Source: Bryum argenteum
Taxonomy: Eukaryota > Streptophyta > Bryopsida > Bryales > Bryaceae
Direction of reading: 5' to 3'
Assembly (NCBI GenBank): GCA_037043015.1
Contig: CM073321.1
Coordinates: 34,574,101-34,638,100, forward strand
DNA length: 64,000 bases
Part shown: one piece after another, positions 41,953 through 52,833 of the stretch
How positions within the stretch are numbered: the first letter of the stretch is position 1
How the letters are laid out: every line of letters begins with the position of its first letter
Position numbers and translations under genes: made by a program
Notes under the pieces: model-generated
The model's database searches: none
Seen by the model: the letters and a program-made list of their open reading frames with translations, nothing else
What the model was told of the DNA's origin: nothing

Positions 41953-42894
41953 TTGGTTCTAGAGATGAAATTCTAGTTGAGCATTCGGAGGGTCAGCAAT
42001 TCAAGTTTTACAAGCATGACAATGGATGGCCCATGATGCAGTATAAGATGTTATGCACAGACAATGAGTGGTTACCTTCTACTGATGGAGGTATAAAATT
42101 GTGGAAAGAAGACCCAAGTACAGGAAAACCATTGTTACCTACAGGTAAGATGAAACCTTTGGCGCCCATTCCCATGAAGAACCGTGATGACATTGTAAAA
42201 GGCATTGGAGGGTTTATTAAGATGTGGGAGACTTCATGTGCGGAGGACATATCAGGAGAATTTCGTCGACGTCGTGAATTTGTTATTTGTCGTTGGCGAG
42301 CTGTGAACCTTGCGTTGGTTGAACCTATAGAAGTGTCTTCATTTTTTAAGAACGGGTGTTGGCCTTTAACTCGAGTACATGCGACACAAGAATTCTTAGA
42401 TACAGGCGAATTGCGAGAGGAATATGGGCTTGATCCGCACTTTATCGGACGGTTGTGTGATAGACTAAGGGAGTCGTTTCGGGTTGGTCGAGATGTTTCG
42501 GGTTGCTGGATATTTTGTAGCTCTACGTCCAGCCGATGGGGATGCTCGTCCTTTCTGGATTGCTAGGGCTTTAACTGATTGCGATGTTGATCACAACTAT
42601 CCAGTCTGTATTCAAATGCAATATTTTCAACCTACATCAAAAAATAGTGTTGTTCAGGAAACCTATGCTGGTTGGGATACAAAGAAGACTTTCAAATAGA
42701 CAGTTGAAGACACTCACATTCCGGAATGGCTTCATGCTAATGCTATTTTTATGTTATGGAAATCAAGTGCAAAACTTGGCTCTCGGCGTCCAATTATTTC
42801 ATTATCGGAGCGTCAAATCGACATCATCAAACAAAGTATTGAGCGGTTTGATTGTGGAGTGGAGTAGCCTGACATCCCTAGTTTATTTGGGCAT
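41953..42894 (+). pseudogene. Unknown conserved gene relic, split by frame changes
   Basis: The frame at 42033-42566 (DNEWLPSTDGGIKLWKEDPS, RDDIVKGIGGFIKMWETSCA) gives way near 42.5 kb to another frame with FWIARALTDCDVDHNYPVCI and TYAGWDTKKTFK. After one TAG at 42697-42699 it continues IPEWLHANAIFMLWKSSAKL and SRRPIISLSERQIDIIKQSI. The composition is strongly protein-like. I do not recognise the family; the FWIA...VQ-type arrangement loosely recalls chromatin-reader-like modules, but I make no claim. A MITE is inserted just beyond the last readable codons. Confidence 0.5.
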
Positions 42895-43131
42895 AACCCC
42901 AATTCCGTTAAAATGGCACTATACCATGTGCCATTTTGTCACACTAGATTTTACATTTGTGCTCATATAAAATGGTATATTCTGTAATATCACTTCTTTA
43001 TATACATTGTCACTCATTTTCCCTAATATCACCTTAAAATTCTGTTATATCACATGGTTTTTGAACTACAGTTCAGAAAGTTGAGGTGTGCCATTTTACC
43101 GGAATAATGCCATTTTAACGGAATTGGGGTT
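42895..43131. mobile_element. MITE, 237 bp, with GCAT target duplication
   Basis: The left end AACCCCAATTCCGTTAAA and the right end in reverse are identical over 24 bp. A second inner inverted block (GTGCCATTTT and AAAATGGCAC) strengthens the hairpin. GCAT flanks both ends (42891-42894 and 43132-43135). The interior is AT-rich and non-coding. The superfamily is not assigned; a 4-bp duplication is unusual for Tourist or Stowaway types. Confidence 0.8.
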
Positions 43132-43137
43132 GCATGC

Positions 43138-43170
43138 CAATTTAGCTCTAGCCGAGCTAAATGACCTCAG
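43138..43170. repeat. Single P1 palindrome
   Basis: AATTTAGCTCTAGCCGAGCT and AAAT form a diverged copy of the 27-bp palindrome found in the 51-bp satellite, standing alone next to the MITE. Confidence 0.65.
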
Positions 43171-43540
43171 TGCAATTCGTGCAATCAATTTATCATGTCG
43201 TGACTTTTTACCAATAGAATCATCTTAGAAATGCACGTAGAAGTCCTATCTCTTTTCTTTGCTAGCGGTTGATATCCATAGTTAAGTATTGGTACAGTTG
43301 TTGTGCCTTAAAGGTCAACGATTCAAGTGTTTGTATTTTTTTGGCGTTGATTGTCGATTCCCAGGTTAATTGAGTTTATCGTTTTCTTGTGCTCTTTTTG
43401 CAAATTGCTGTCGGAATGCTTTTTGCGTTTGCTACTTTCATCATCTTTTGTATTCACTTTAGCTCTACAACACACGCGTTTCGCTCAATACATATGTTGG
43501 AATTTAGGTCGATTGGTTTTTGAGAGTTTGAATATTACCA
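43171..43540. other. Unassigned spacer
   Basis: No gene is recognised. CATTATAACGAATCACGTAT near 43540 resembles ATAACGAATTACGTA in the 37.6-37.8 kb fold-back. Confidence 0.35.
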
Positions 43541-43825
43541 TTATAACGAATCACGTATTTTTGTGAGATATGGGTCCGTGCCAACAGACGCGTGATGCTC
43601 TCGAATTACTGCAATTCGTTGTCGTTGACCTCCATGACAATTGCGGCATGGACAGTAGTATGATGTAATGTTCTTTGTTGTAGCCACACGTAGCTCTGTC
43701 TGCAGGATAAGGTCACCAAGTGGTATGTGACGCATAGTTCGTTCATCAGCATCAAATCGGATTCTTGCGCCATTGCGAATTTGGTAAGTACTCATTGGAA
43801 CAAGTTCGATGACAGAAATTGCCAA
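43541..43825 (-). pseudogene. CACTA (En/Spm) transposase-associated domain fragment
   Basis: The minus-strand frame contains YYCPCRNCHGGQRQRIAVIR, EHHASVGTDPYL, matching the pattern CPCxxC...H...G of the transposase-associated zinc domain found at the N-terminus of plant CACTA transposases. The next part of the transposase is not found downstream. It is a short remnant, or a host gene carrying the same domain. Confidence 0.5.
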
Positions 43826-44459
43826 ACAAAAATCAACACGTAAGCAATTCTCATCTCAATGAAATACCACAGGGATTATGTTGACATAATTGAACATTGT
43901 CAGATTTCTTCATGCCTTTCTTAAATGTCGATGACTATAACCATGCGGACGCAATGACGTTTCTGCAGACATCTTTCATGACATCTTTACAGATATATAT
44001 TTTCCTGTGCATGTATAGGTCACTTACCACTATGTATTGTCTTGTTATGTACAGGCGTCAATGGCAATGTAGTTGGATGAATACAGTTTCTCCGTCATCA
44101 ACAATTTTTTCTCCTTAAAATCTTTGAAACATTCTGCACAGATAATGATCAGAACCTTAGCGCTACATGTAGCTGTCTCTGCCGATACAGCATAAACACT
44201 ATTTAACTTATGCATTTGGTAATGCTAGAAGACACCCCATACATTCAATAAGCGTGTACATGTAAATGCGTACAATGAAATATCAAGAAAACCTCTCTAC
44301 TAATAAGGACAACTCAAGTATCAACAACTTCTAACATACACACATATACAAGTTCAATTGGCCAATGGACATAATCATCCTTCATACATATTGTTCGTAC
44401 ATAAAAATCTATAAGCACAAGCTCTCAATAATTTTATATATTGTATTGTATTACACATA
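43826..44459. other. Unassigned AT-rich region
   Basis: No gene is recognised; only short frames without domain sense. Confidence 0.35.
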
Positions 44460-44800
44460 GTACTCTTGTAAGCCGAACCTAAATACTATTCCTCTGTCAT
44501 TGCAATACATACTCTCTCATATAGGAACTGCTCATAGTTGTCCTCCCAATTCTCAAACGGATAACATGCGATATAGAACCATGAGATAGTGAACATGTTG
44601 CTGTAGTAAAAATCATCTTCAAGATTTGCAATAAAAGCTTTGGTGTTCAACAGACCCGCTCAAATGAATACATATTTTCAAGATATTTGAACACGAGGCA
44701 CTGCAAGTAATTTGCGTGTTGTTCCTCATACTCTACGAATGGATACAGCTTATATGGATGATCACACTTTCCCACGGATTCCAAATCTGACCATGCTTCT
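44460..44800 (-). pseudogene. Decayed unknown coding remnant
   Basis: On the minus strand YPFVEYEEQHANYLQCLVFK and then, after a frame change, SWFYIACYPFENWEDNYEQF are readable, ending in a stop near 44482. Both parts share a YPF.. E.. E...Y..L pattern, so the protein may have been internally repeated. The family is unknown. Confidence 0.35.
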
Positions 44801-45479
44801 CTGTTTAACGCCATGTAGAATTGTACATGTAAAAGTCACGACTAAGAGGCCATGGACACACAATACATAAGTAAAGATGTAAAAACAAAAGTAAATTACG
44901 ATGAGATTATATTTTACAAGATTTTCAATGTGAAGACTAAACTCAATCGTAAACATGGCCTTGCCCTTCAATCATATTTCAAGCCATTCAAACATAAGAT
45001 ATCAATTTCTACACTTCAAATTTTTAATCAAAATTGAACACCATATTATTTTATTTTTTACTTTGATCCTTAAAATCAAAGAATCTTATGGTTAATAGTT
45101 TGATACTTCGTAACTTCTCGGAAATTCTCACGGTACTCGACTACAGAGTTCACCTTCCCTTTACTGAATATCCTTACATTTCAGAAACAACATCTTGTTG
45201 TTACTATTCGTCAACTCTACTGTAACCAGGATGTCTAGACAAATGTCTTCGAAGATGTCTAAAAACATGTATAAAAAAATGTCTTAGTGGATGTCAGAAT
45301 GAATGTCTATGAATTATATGTTCTGATAATAAGTTACACAAACTCGTAGTCGACGTGGCTCAACATTTTTAGGTCACACTCTACCACTGTAGACAGATTT
45401 TTCTTCAGTACTTTAGACCCCCACTTTCTTCTTAAGGTAGTATGAAAATCTAAACTAGTGCACTTCATTACATTCAAAC
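44801..45479. other. AT-rich spacer with a few GATGTCT words
   Basis: No gene is recognised. GATGTCT words appear at about 45230-45310. Confidence 0.4.
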
Positions 45480-45749
45480 ATGGGAGACACTACACAATTC
45501 TTTGATCATGATAGAAATATAGTTTGTAGAGATTATGTACCGGAGATAGTGCGAGAAGCCAAGGTTACACACGCAGCTCTCCACGTTTTCAAGAACGTTG
45601 TTGATCAAAACTCAAGAGTCACTCCTCCTCCACCAACAATGAAGAAGAAAAGTGCAAGTTGCACTACCCAATTGCGGTGCAGCGCTAGATTTTTGCAACA
45701 TCTAGAGGCACTTCAAGAAACTCAAGTACCTCCCCTCACATCTTTCTAG
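45480..45749 (+). CDS. Unknown ORF, 89 codons
   Basis: It starts at an ATG (MGDTTQFFDHDRNIVCRDYV) and has even composition with a Pro run (TPPPPTMKKK) in the middle. No domain is recognised. It may be a remnant exon. Confidence 0.3.
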   Translation: MGDTTQFFDHDRNIVCRDYVPEIVREAKVTHAALHVFKNVVDQNSRVTPPPPTMKKKSASCTTQLRCSARFLQHLEALQETQVPPLTSF

Positions 45750-45839
45750 ACAACTCTTGCTACTACAGGAAATGCTCACAAGGAATGCATCTGGAACACT
45801 ACATTTAGCATCAAAACTTCAATTTTTTTCTACTCCGCA

Positions 45840-46520
45840 GCTCCGCAAGCGAGCGGTCCGAAGTGAGGTTGCGGGCGGTAATGGGGTCCGCCGCACGGGA
45901 ATGGGGCGGGACGGCGGGCACTCGGGAATGGGGCGGGCGGTCGGCAATGGAGCGGGCGGTCGGCAATGGAGCGGGCGGTCGGCAATTGGGCGGGCGGTCG
46001 GCAATGGGGCGGGCGGTCGGGTGGGCTTCGGCGTGCGGGCGGCCTACACGCGGGCGGTGGCCTACGAGCTGTCAGCGGCGTACATGCGGGCCGACTTCGG
46101 GCGGGCTTCGTGCTGGATTCTGCCAGGCTTCGGCCGGTCTTCGAGCGGGACTAGGGCGGTCTTTATGCGCCTTACAAGCTGTCTGTCAGCGGCGTTAATG
46201 TTGCCTTCTTCTGTAGCAGCTCCTGATGTCGTCTTTTCCTCCGCATGTTGTGCTGCTGTCGGCTAATGCAGCTCGTGCGGTCCTACCCCCCCTCCTGAAG
46301 GTGCGGTCCTCCCCCTCGTGAAGCTGCTGTCCTCCCCCTTGTGAAGTTGCGGTGCTCCCCCTCGTGAAAGTTATGTCAAAGTGCTGTTGTACTTGGTCGC
46401 TCGTGTTGCCGTCCTCCCTCCTGCTACGATGCTGCCGCCTCAACCTCTTGCTGCCGTCCTCCCTCCTGCTGCGGTGCTGCCTTCTCACCCTCCTGCTACT
46501 GTAATCTTTCCCCTCTTGCT
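45840..46520 (+). repeat. GC-rich minisatellite island
   Basis: A 19-bp unit, CGGCAATGGAGCGGGCGGT, repeats about five times from 45925 (starts at 45942 and 45961). Diverged GCGGGC words follow to about 46150. From 46262 a second, pyrimidine-rich repeat (GCGGTCCTCCCCCTCGTGAA, about 24 bp) and CTGCCGTCCTCCCTCCTGCT repeats follow. The GC content is far above the flanks. ORFs in it are by-products. Confidence 0.8.
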
Positions 46521-46529
46521 GCCGTGTAA

Positions 46530-48340
46530 GTTGCACTTTTTAATTTGTAATTTGCTTCAAGTTTTTAATTTTTTTCAAGTTATTTGCTTATTTGCTATCA
46601 GAATTGTTGCTATCAGAATTGTTGCTCATTACTTAGATGTTTGATTCAAGTACTTTGTTTACTTTCTAGATGTTTGAAAGGATGTCTACAAGTTGGTCTA
46701 AAATGACTTAAACAATGTCTAAAAAGATGTCTAAGATGTCATCAAAGATGTGTATAAAATGTCTAATTTTTATTCTTTAAATACAGTACGGCTTCTCAAC
46801 TGATTAATGATGTAGGTTTTGCTTAAATGAGTTCAATGTAATACAGAGGTAGGTGATGATGTTCAGTTAGTTGCAATTTGTAATATTGTGTTGCAATTTG
46901 TACTTTTCTTCAAGTTTGTAATTTGCTTCAAATTTGTAATTTTTTTCAAGTTATATGCTTGATTGCTATCAGAATTGTTGCTCATTATTTAGATGTTTGA
47001 TTCAAGTACTTTGTTTACTTTCTAGATGTTTGAAAGGATTCTACAAGTTGGTCTAAAATGACTTAAATGATGTTCAAAAGGATGTCTAAGATGTCATCAG
47101 AGATGTCTAAAAAACTGTATAATTTTTATTCTTTAGATACAGTATGGCTTCTCGGTTGTTTAATGATGTCGGTTTTGATTAAATGTCTTCAATGTAATTC
47201 ATAGGTAGGTGATGCTTTTCAGTGTGTTGCAATTTGTAATTTTCTTCAAGTTTGTAATTTTGTTCAAGTTATTTGCTTGATTGCTATCTAAATTTGTAGC
47301 TCATTAATTAGATGTTTGATACAAGTACTTTGTTCACTTTCTAGATGTTTGAAAGGATGTCTTAGAAGTTGGTCTAAAATGACTTAAATGATATCTAAAA
47401 GGATATCTAAGATGTCATTAGAGATGTCTAAAAGGATGTCTAATTTTCATTTGATTCCTAAAGTACGACTTCTCAACTAGTTAACCCCTAACTTTCCTTA
47501 AAACCCCGAAACGGGTTTTGGAGGTTCTCCCACGAGAAAAACTCAGCCAACTTTTACCATTATAATCTTAGAAATGAGGAAAAATGAACGGTTCAAATTT
47601 GGTATGTGAGAAGAATTTCAAGTGAACTTTGAGATCTTATGGTTGAATCTTTTAAAAATGCTTAGATTCAGAAATTTTGAGCTTAATCTATAGGAAGGTC
47701 AAATTTTGTGACTTAGATTGTTTTGCAACAAGGAAATTTAAGGGTTAATGATGTAGGTTTTGGTTAAATGAGTCCAATGAACTACTGAGGTAGGTTATGT
47801 TTTTCAATGTGTTGCAATTTGTAGAAGTCTGTTGCAATTTGTAATTTTCATTCTTTAGATACAGTACGGCATCTTCGCACTTTAATGATTTAGGTTTTGA
47901 TTAAATGACTCCAATGTAATACAGAGGTAGGTGATGCTTTTTAGTGTGTTGCAATTTGTAATTTTCTTCAAGTTTGTAATTTTGTTCAAGTTATTTGCTT
48001 GATTGCTATCATATTTGTAGCTCATTATTTAGATGTTTGATACAAGTACTTTGTTTACTTTCTAGATGTTAGATAGGATGTATACGAGTTGGTCTAAAAG
48101 GACTTAAATGATGTCTAAGATGTCATCAAAGATGTCTAAAAAATTGTCTAAGATGTCATCAGAGATATCTAAAAGGATGTCTAAGATGTCATCAGAGATG
48201 TCTAAAAGGATGTCTAAGATGTCTACAGAGATGTCTCAATGGATGTCTAAGATGTCATCAGAGATGTCTCAATGGATGTCTAAGATGTCATCAGAGATGT
48301 CTCAATGGATGTCTTAATGAATGTGTGTGGTTTCAGGGTA
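46530..48340 (+). repeat. 320-360-bp repeats with GATGTCT minisatellite
   Basis: CTCATTA(T/C)TTAGATGTTTGAT recurs at 46625, 46981, 47301 and 48021, and again at 49189. Each unit holds GTTGCAATTTGTAAT, CTTCAAGTTTGTAATTT and a run of GATGTCT words. From 48108 to 48317 the words settle into a clean 33-bp unit (GATGTCTAAGATGTCATCAG then AGATGTCTCAATG), which opens an artefactual MSKMSSEMSQW periodic frame. Confidence 0.85.
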
Positions 48341-48383
48341 AGAACTTAGAAGCTTTTGTCGTGTGGCAAGCACGGCGTGTGAG

Positions 48384-49051
48384 GATGGCAAAGAAGAGTC
48401 CACCTAAGCGCAAACGGTCGCCCCGCAGGGCTGAGCAGAGCAGCGACGGAGATGATGCATCTCGTTGACAAATTCAAGAGCGTAGGTGGAAGCATCGCCA
48501 AGACTTGAAGGTACCTGCATACGCTAAAGCTAAACAATGCTGGAAGATGTGCAACCCACCTCTAGTAAGCGCATGAAGGAGGTGCAAGACTCTCGGTAAG
48601 TAAACATCTAGTCCTCTCTAACAATTAATAAGACAATGATTTTTCCTTCTAACGATTAGTGAGACAATGATTTTTGTTGTTCAGCCGCAGAATTGAAACA
48701 TCGGAAGATGTCGAGGACGATGAGAACAATGACGATGAACACACAGACAACGATGATAGCTCAGAAGATGTTTGAGAGATTCAGGTTCCGGTGCAACGTG
48801 CGAAAGCAGTGGAACGCAAACCCGACGGTGGGAAGGTTCCTGTTAGTGTGGGTGTGAGGAAGCCTCTCACCGTGGATGAGAAGGGCCGCCCGTACGGAGC
48901 ACTTGTAATGGCATTTGAGCAGGATCTGCGCTTGATGACCAGGGCCTTGGATCCCTGCTACAACATGCGTGACCAGCCTTACGAACTGAGGGAACAGTTC
49001 TTTACACGCTTGTTGGAAGGTACAGCCATTATGTTTCAGAGTCAACTCTGA
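48384..49051 (+). pseudogene. Two-exon basic/acidic protein with GRPYG motif
   Basis: From ATG 48384 the frame reads MAKKSPPKRKRSPRRAEQSS, a nuclear-signal-like start. The first exon ends before GTAAGT at 48596, and the next begins after GTTGTTCAG at 48685, joining in phase as SRRRIETSEDVEDDE. An acidic patch precedes VDEKGRPYGALVMAFEQDLR and LDPCYNMRDQPYELREQFF. The GRPYG-type segment loosely resembles plant transposase-associated proteins (Transposase_24-like), which I hold at low confidence. There are in-frame TGAs (near 48469 and 48773) and one frame change near 48.55 kb. The arrays around it would lie in its outer introns. Confidence 0.45.
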
Positions 49052-49640
49052 ATCCTTTTAGACATCTCTAATGACATGAAAATCCATAAAATGTTGCAGT
49101 TTGTACTAGTATATTGAAATTTGTAACTTGCTTCAAGTTTGTAAATTTTGTTCAAGTTATTTGCTTGATTGCTATTAGAATTGTAGCTCATTATTTAGAA
49201 GTTTGATAGAAGTACTTTGTTTACTTTCTAGATGTTTGAATGGATGTCTACAAGTTGGTTTAAAATGTGTTTAATGATGTCTAAAAGGATGTCTAAGATG
49301 TCATCAAAGATGTCTAAAAAACTTGTCTAAGATGTCATCACAAATATTTAAAAGGATATCTAAGATGTCATTAGAGATGTTTAAAAGAATGTCTAAGATG
49401 TCAATACAGATGTCTAAAAAACTTGTCTAAGATGTCATCAGAGATGTCTAAAAAACTTGCAGGGTGGGATGTGAGGGGGGCCGGCTCTATGCAGACTGTG
49501 GACCGAGGTTGGAGAACACCAAGGGTAAACAAGACTCTGACCAACCGACGATATCAGTATGGCCATATAAGATGTCTTGTATGACATCAAAGATGTATTC
49601 CGTGATGTCCGAAATCAACTGAATTAAAGCATAAAACCCC
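49052..49640 (+). repeat. Continuation of GATGTCT repeats with possible small exon
   Basis: One more 320-360-bp unit and GATGTCT words run to about 49460. There, AACTTGCAG precedes GGTGGGATGTGAGGGG, the counterpart of 20398. This looks like a splice acceptor and exon conserved between the two copies. Confidence 0.65.
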
Positions 49641-50340
49641 CAACAAATGCTGACGTGGCATGCCACGTAATTTCTCCCGGATACACGTTGGATTTTCTCA
49701 GATTCCACGTCGGATTCTACGGCAGTCTATCACATTTTAAAAGACCACTTCCAAGACATCTCAAACACCTTGTACGACATCTTTTAAGACATAAAACATG
49801 TCTTCTAAGATATCTTGTAAGACATTGCATACGTCTTGCAAGCCAGCTTGTACGACATTTAAGATGTCTTGCAAGACACTTAAGTCGTCTTCAATGATGT
49901 CTAAAACTATCATGATAGAGCATAAACCCCCCAAAATATGCTGACATGGCATGCCACGTCATTTTCCCGGGTCCACGTGAACTTTTTCCGCGTGCCACGT
50001 TGGAGTTGGATTTTTCGAGTGCCACGTCGGATTTTCCCGAGTCCACGTAGGATTCTGGCGCCGCCATGTCATCTTTTGTGAGACCATGTAAAATTCCACA
50101 TCATGATCCATTTCATCCTCATGTGGCACTGCCTGTCCAATTCAAGCTGATGTGTCATCTACGTGGCACCTACATGGCACACTTGCTACCCTTCCAAAAT
50201 TACCTTAAGACATCTTTGATCTTAGGACATCTTCCTGTCTATTTAGATGTCTGCATAGACATCTGTCATGTCTAGGATGTCTTATGGTCTACAAGACATC
50301 CAAATTAATGTCTACATTGTCTTTCTAGACATCATTTACA
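49641..50340 (+). repeat. CCACGTC block, copy 2, with inverted AGACATC words
   Basis: ATGCTGACGTGGCATGCCAC occurs at about 49648, followed by GGATTTTCTC and CCACGTCGGATTCT. A run of AAGACATC words (49740-49900) leads to a second set (49938-50065) ending CGCCGCCATGTCA. CATGTGGCACTGCCTGTCCA follows, as at 21415. GACATC words continue to 50340. Confidence 0.8.
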
Positions 50341-50388
50341 ACATCACTAAAAACGCAGGTTTCTTACAGTGTGGGTACCCCTTCCTTG

Positions 50389-51999
50389 CTAACATATACA
50401 GACTGCAGGCCACGGATGCATTGCAGACGGTCTACCACCAAACTTCAGCACCGAAACTTCATCAATGAAGCATGCTAAGTGCTTCTGCTGCAACCTAAGC
50501 CGGGAGTCCACATCCTCATACTCTGCCTCCTTTGCGCTTAGCGCCTTCTGGGCCTTCAACAACTTGTTCATATTCGCGGTTTTCATTTCATCGGCCAGCC
50601 ATATTCGACTGGCTACCTCTGGGTCTACAGACTTGTATAGTCGCTCCAACTGGTCGTTGCACAGATCCAGAGATTTCTCATATCCGTCTACTTCCACCCT
50701 TGCGTTGTCCCTGGAATGTGACGTTGCCACCTTGACGTTTCTACTCACCCCAATTTCGCGTCCCAACACCCTGATAAGATTCTCGATTCCCTCCACACGC
50801 TCAGCAATTATGAGTCTCGTGTCCACCTCTTCCTTCCGTATCCTGGACGCACAAACCTCGGACACATCCTGCACATGATTGGAATGCAAATGAACCCAAC
50901 AGTATTCTTAAGATCACTCTGATCCACTCAACAATACTCCTAAATCCAAACAGCACCTTCTAAACGGAAGGAGAACGAGATCCCAACAGTACTCCTAAAT
51001 CCAACAGCACCTGCTAAACGGAAGGAGAATGAAATCCCAACAGTACTCCTAAATCCAAATAGCAATCCCCTACAGAAGAAGAACGCATGCCAGGCTGAAG
51101 CGCCAAAATCCAAACAACACCTACTAAACGGAAGGAGAGCGCATGCCAAGCCGAAACTCCTAAATCTAAACAGCAAAGGAATTGTATGCACTATCACCTT
51201 TTTTGAAGTCCCAGGTGTTGTCCCTATTGTTGCCAGACCCAATGCAGTAGCTATATCCACCTTCTCCTTCTTCAGCCGTTTCCAACTCTCCATCGTAGGT
51301 GACAAGCCGAACTACTTACAGTACAGAAGCTTCTCCCCAATTTTTCTCACCCGACTCCGCTGGTTCTTGTTCGTCTCCTGAGCAAAGGAGGCCCAATCAA
51401 TCGTCCCCTTCCCGGAGTCGGTTTCTTCCACAATGCCACGAGCAAATTGGATCTTCAATAAAGAAGGCATGGAATTTTGAGGGTACTGATAAATCTTCCA
51501 ATGGATTTCTCTCACCCGCTCCAGCACGTCTCGTCTCTTTAAACCACTGCCACTTGAATCCTGCATGTCCTCTAGCTCCGTGCCGCTTGTCAAACAGCGC
51601 TACGCATCTCTCATCTCTGACGTCCTTCTCGGTCAATCGATGCGCGTTAATCCCCTCGCAGCCCAACTCCAACACCTTCCTAAAGTCCTTGTACGTCAGC
51701 TCCGGAGGCTCCGGCTTCAACTTTGCAAGTTGGGCGTCGACGTCATCTTTGTCTTCGTCGTCCTCAATGCTTGATGTTGGTGGGCAGGACATACCACCTT
51801 CCCTTGACGACGAGGGTGCACCGTGGTTCTTTGCGTCAGCAGCTTTCTTCTGCTCCGCCATCTACTTAAAAACTAAAACCTTCTTCTTTGTTGCCTTCTT
51901 CGCGTCTGCCGCCTTCTTTGTCTTTGCCGCCTTTTTTGCTTCCGCCACTTTCCTGCCGTCCGGCGGCAAGTTCTTGTCCGATCGCTTCATGACTGGCAT
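50389..51999 (-). pseudogene. Unidentified spliced gene with Lys/Ala-rich start and coiled coil
   Basis: The first ATG (51999) gives MPVMKRSDKNLPPDGRKVAE and then repeated AKKA/TKKA, histone-H1-like. An in-frame TAG is followed at once by MAEQKKAADAKNHG (ATG 51861), so the first 45 codons are an upstream ORF or a split N-terminus. The next part (LTYKDFRKVLELGCEGINAH) shifts frame near 51.5 kb to SLLKIQFARGIVEETDSGKG, then VRKIGEKLLYC before GTAAGT. A short exon, MESWKRLKKEKVDIATALGL, precedes an intron holding 54-bp repeats. The last exon after GTGCAG encodes a coiled coil (RVEGIENLIRVLGREIG) ending at 50389. The family is unknown. Confidence 0.5.
50930..51180. repeat. 54-bp tandem repeat in an intron
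   Basis: ACTCCTAAATCCAA(A)CAGCAC recurs at 50936, 50991 and 51044, with diverged copies to 51180; CTAAACGGAAGGAGA lies in each unit. Confidence 0.75.
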
Positions 52000-52149
52000 C
52001 GCTAAACCCAAAACCCTCTCTTGGCTTCAAGGTCCCACTCGGCAACAAACCCTCACTCTACAACAAACCCTCACCACCTCATTAAACCGACCGCTTCCTA
52101 CATCCCAGCACATGCTCAACAAAAGGAGAACACCAAAAAGGTAAACAGC

Positions 52150-52833
52150 ATCCACAAATTCCAATTAATGATGTAAAGCCGAATTAGGTTTCTTTGGTGT
52201 TCTCGTCAAAACACGCAGGCATACTCCTTGCTTTTGAGGACATTGAGTTAAAGCTCGAGTACGTTGTGTGCGCTGTAATGCAGGTCTACAAAACAAAAGA
52301 AGAACGCTGTGGAGGCTTCGCGCGAAAATATTAAAACAACGAGGGTGACGCAGTTTTCCAACCTTGGCGCCAACGAAACTGATAGCCCGCGCACATGGAG
52401 CTGAGGGAGGGCTGAAACAGGGCTCTTCAGCCACCCTCAGCCTGCTGTGAGCCCTCTCCGAGGCTGACGGCAAAACGAGCTACCAGCTCAGCCCACCCCA
52501 CAGCCAAGTCGAGCGGCTCCTGCTCGACGCTCCACCAACCTGCCCTAAAAACCAAAAGTGACCCACTACCCCTTAACTCCACTTACCTCCATCCCCTTAA
52601 CCCTCACTTCTTCCCTTATTCCTTTGTATTTCCTTCATCCCCTCACCCACCACCTCTTAATTCTTATCCACCATATCCAAAAAAAAAAACAACAATCAAA
52701 CACAAACACCTATAAAACACATGCATGGACACAAACTCTCTCTCTCTCCCCCTTCTTCCTAGTTTCTCCTTCTAGGGGGTTTTTTCTTTTGTTTTGAATT
52801 TCTAGTTTTTTTTTCTTCTTCTCTTACGCTACC
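52150..52833. other. Unassigned upstream flank of the Harbinger element
   Basis: No gene is recognised. Self-complementary GGGCTGAAACAGGGCTCTTC and CAGCCACCCTCAGC words lie near 52410-52440. The terminal inverted repeats of the Harbinger element could not be located. The last 200 bp are pyrimidine-rich, like a leader. Confidence 0.4.

Noticed and set aside
48108-48317. A 69-codon MSKMSSEM repeat protein
   Set aside because: It is the translation of the 33-bp GATGTCT minisatellite and lacks any non-repeat sequence.
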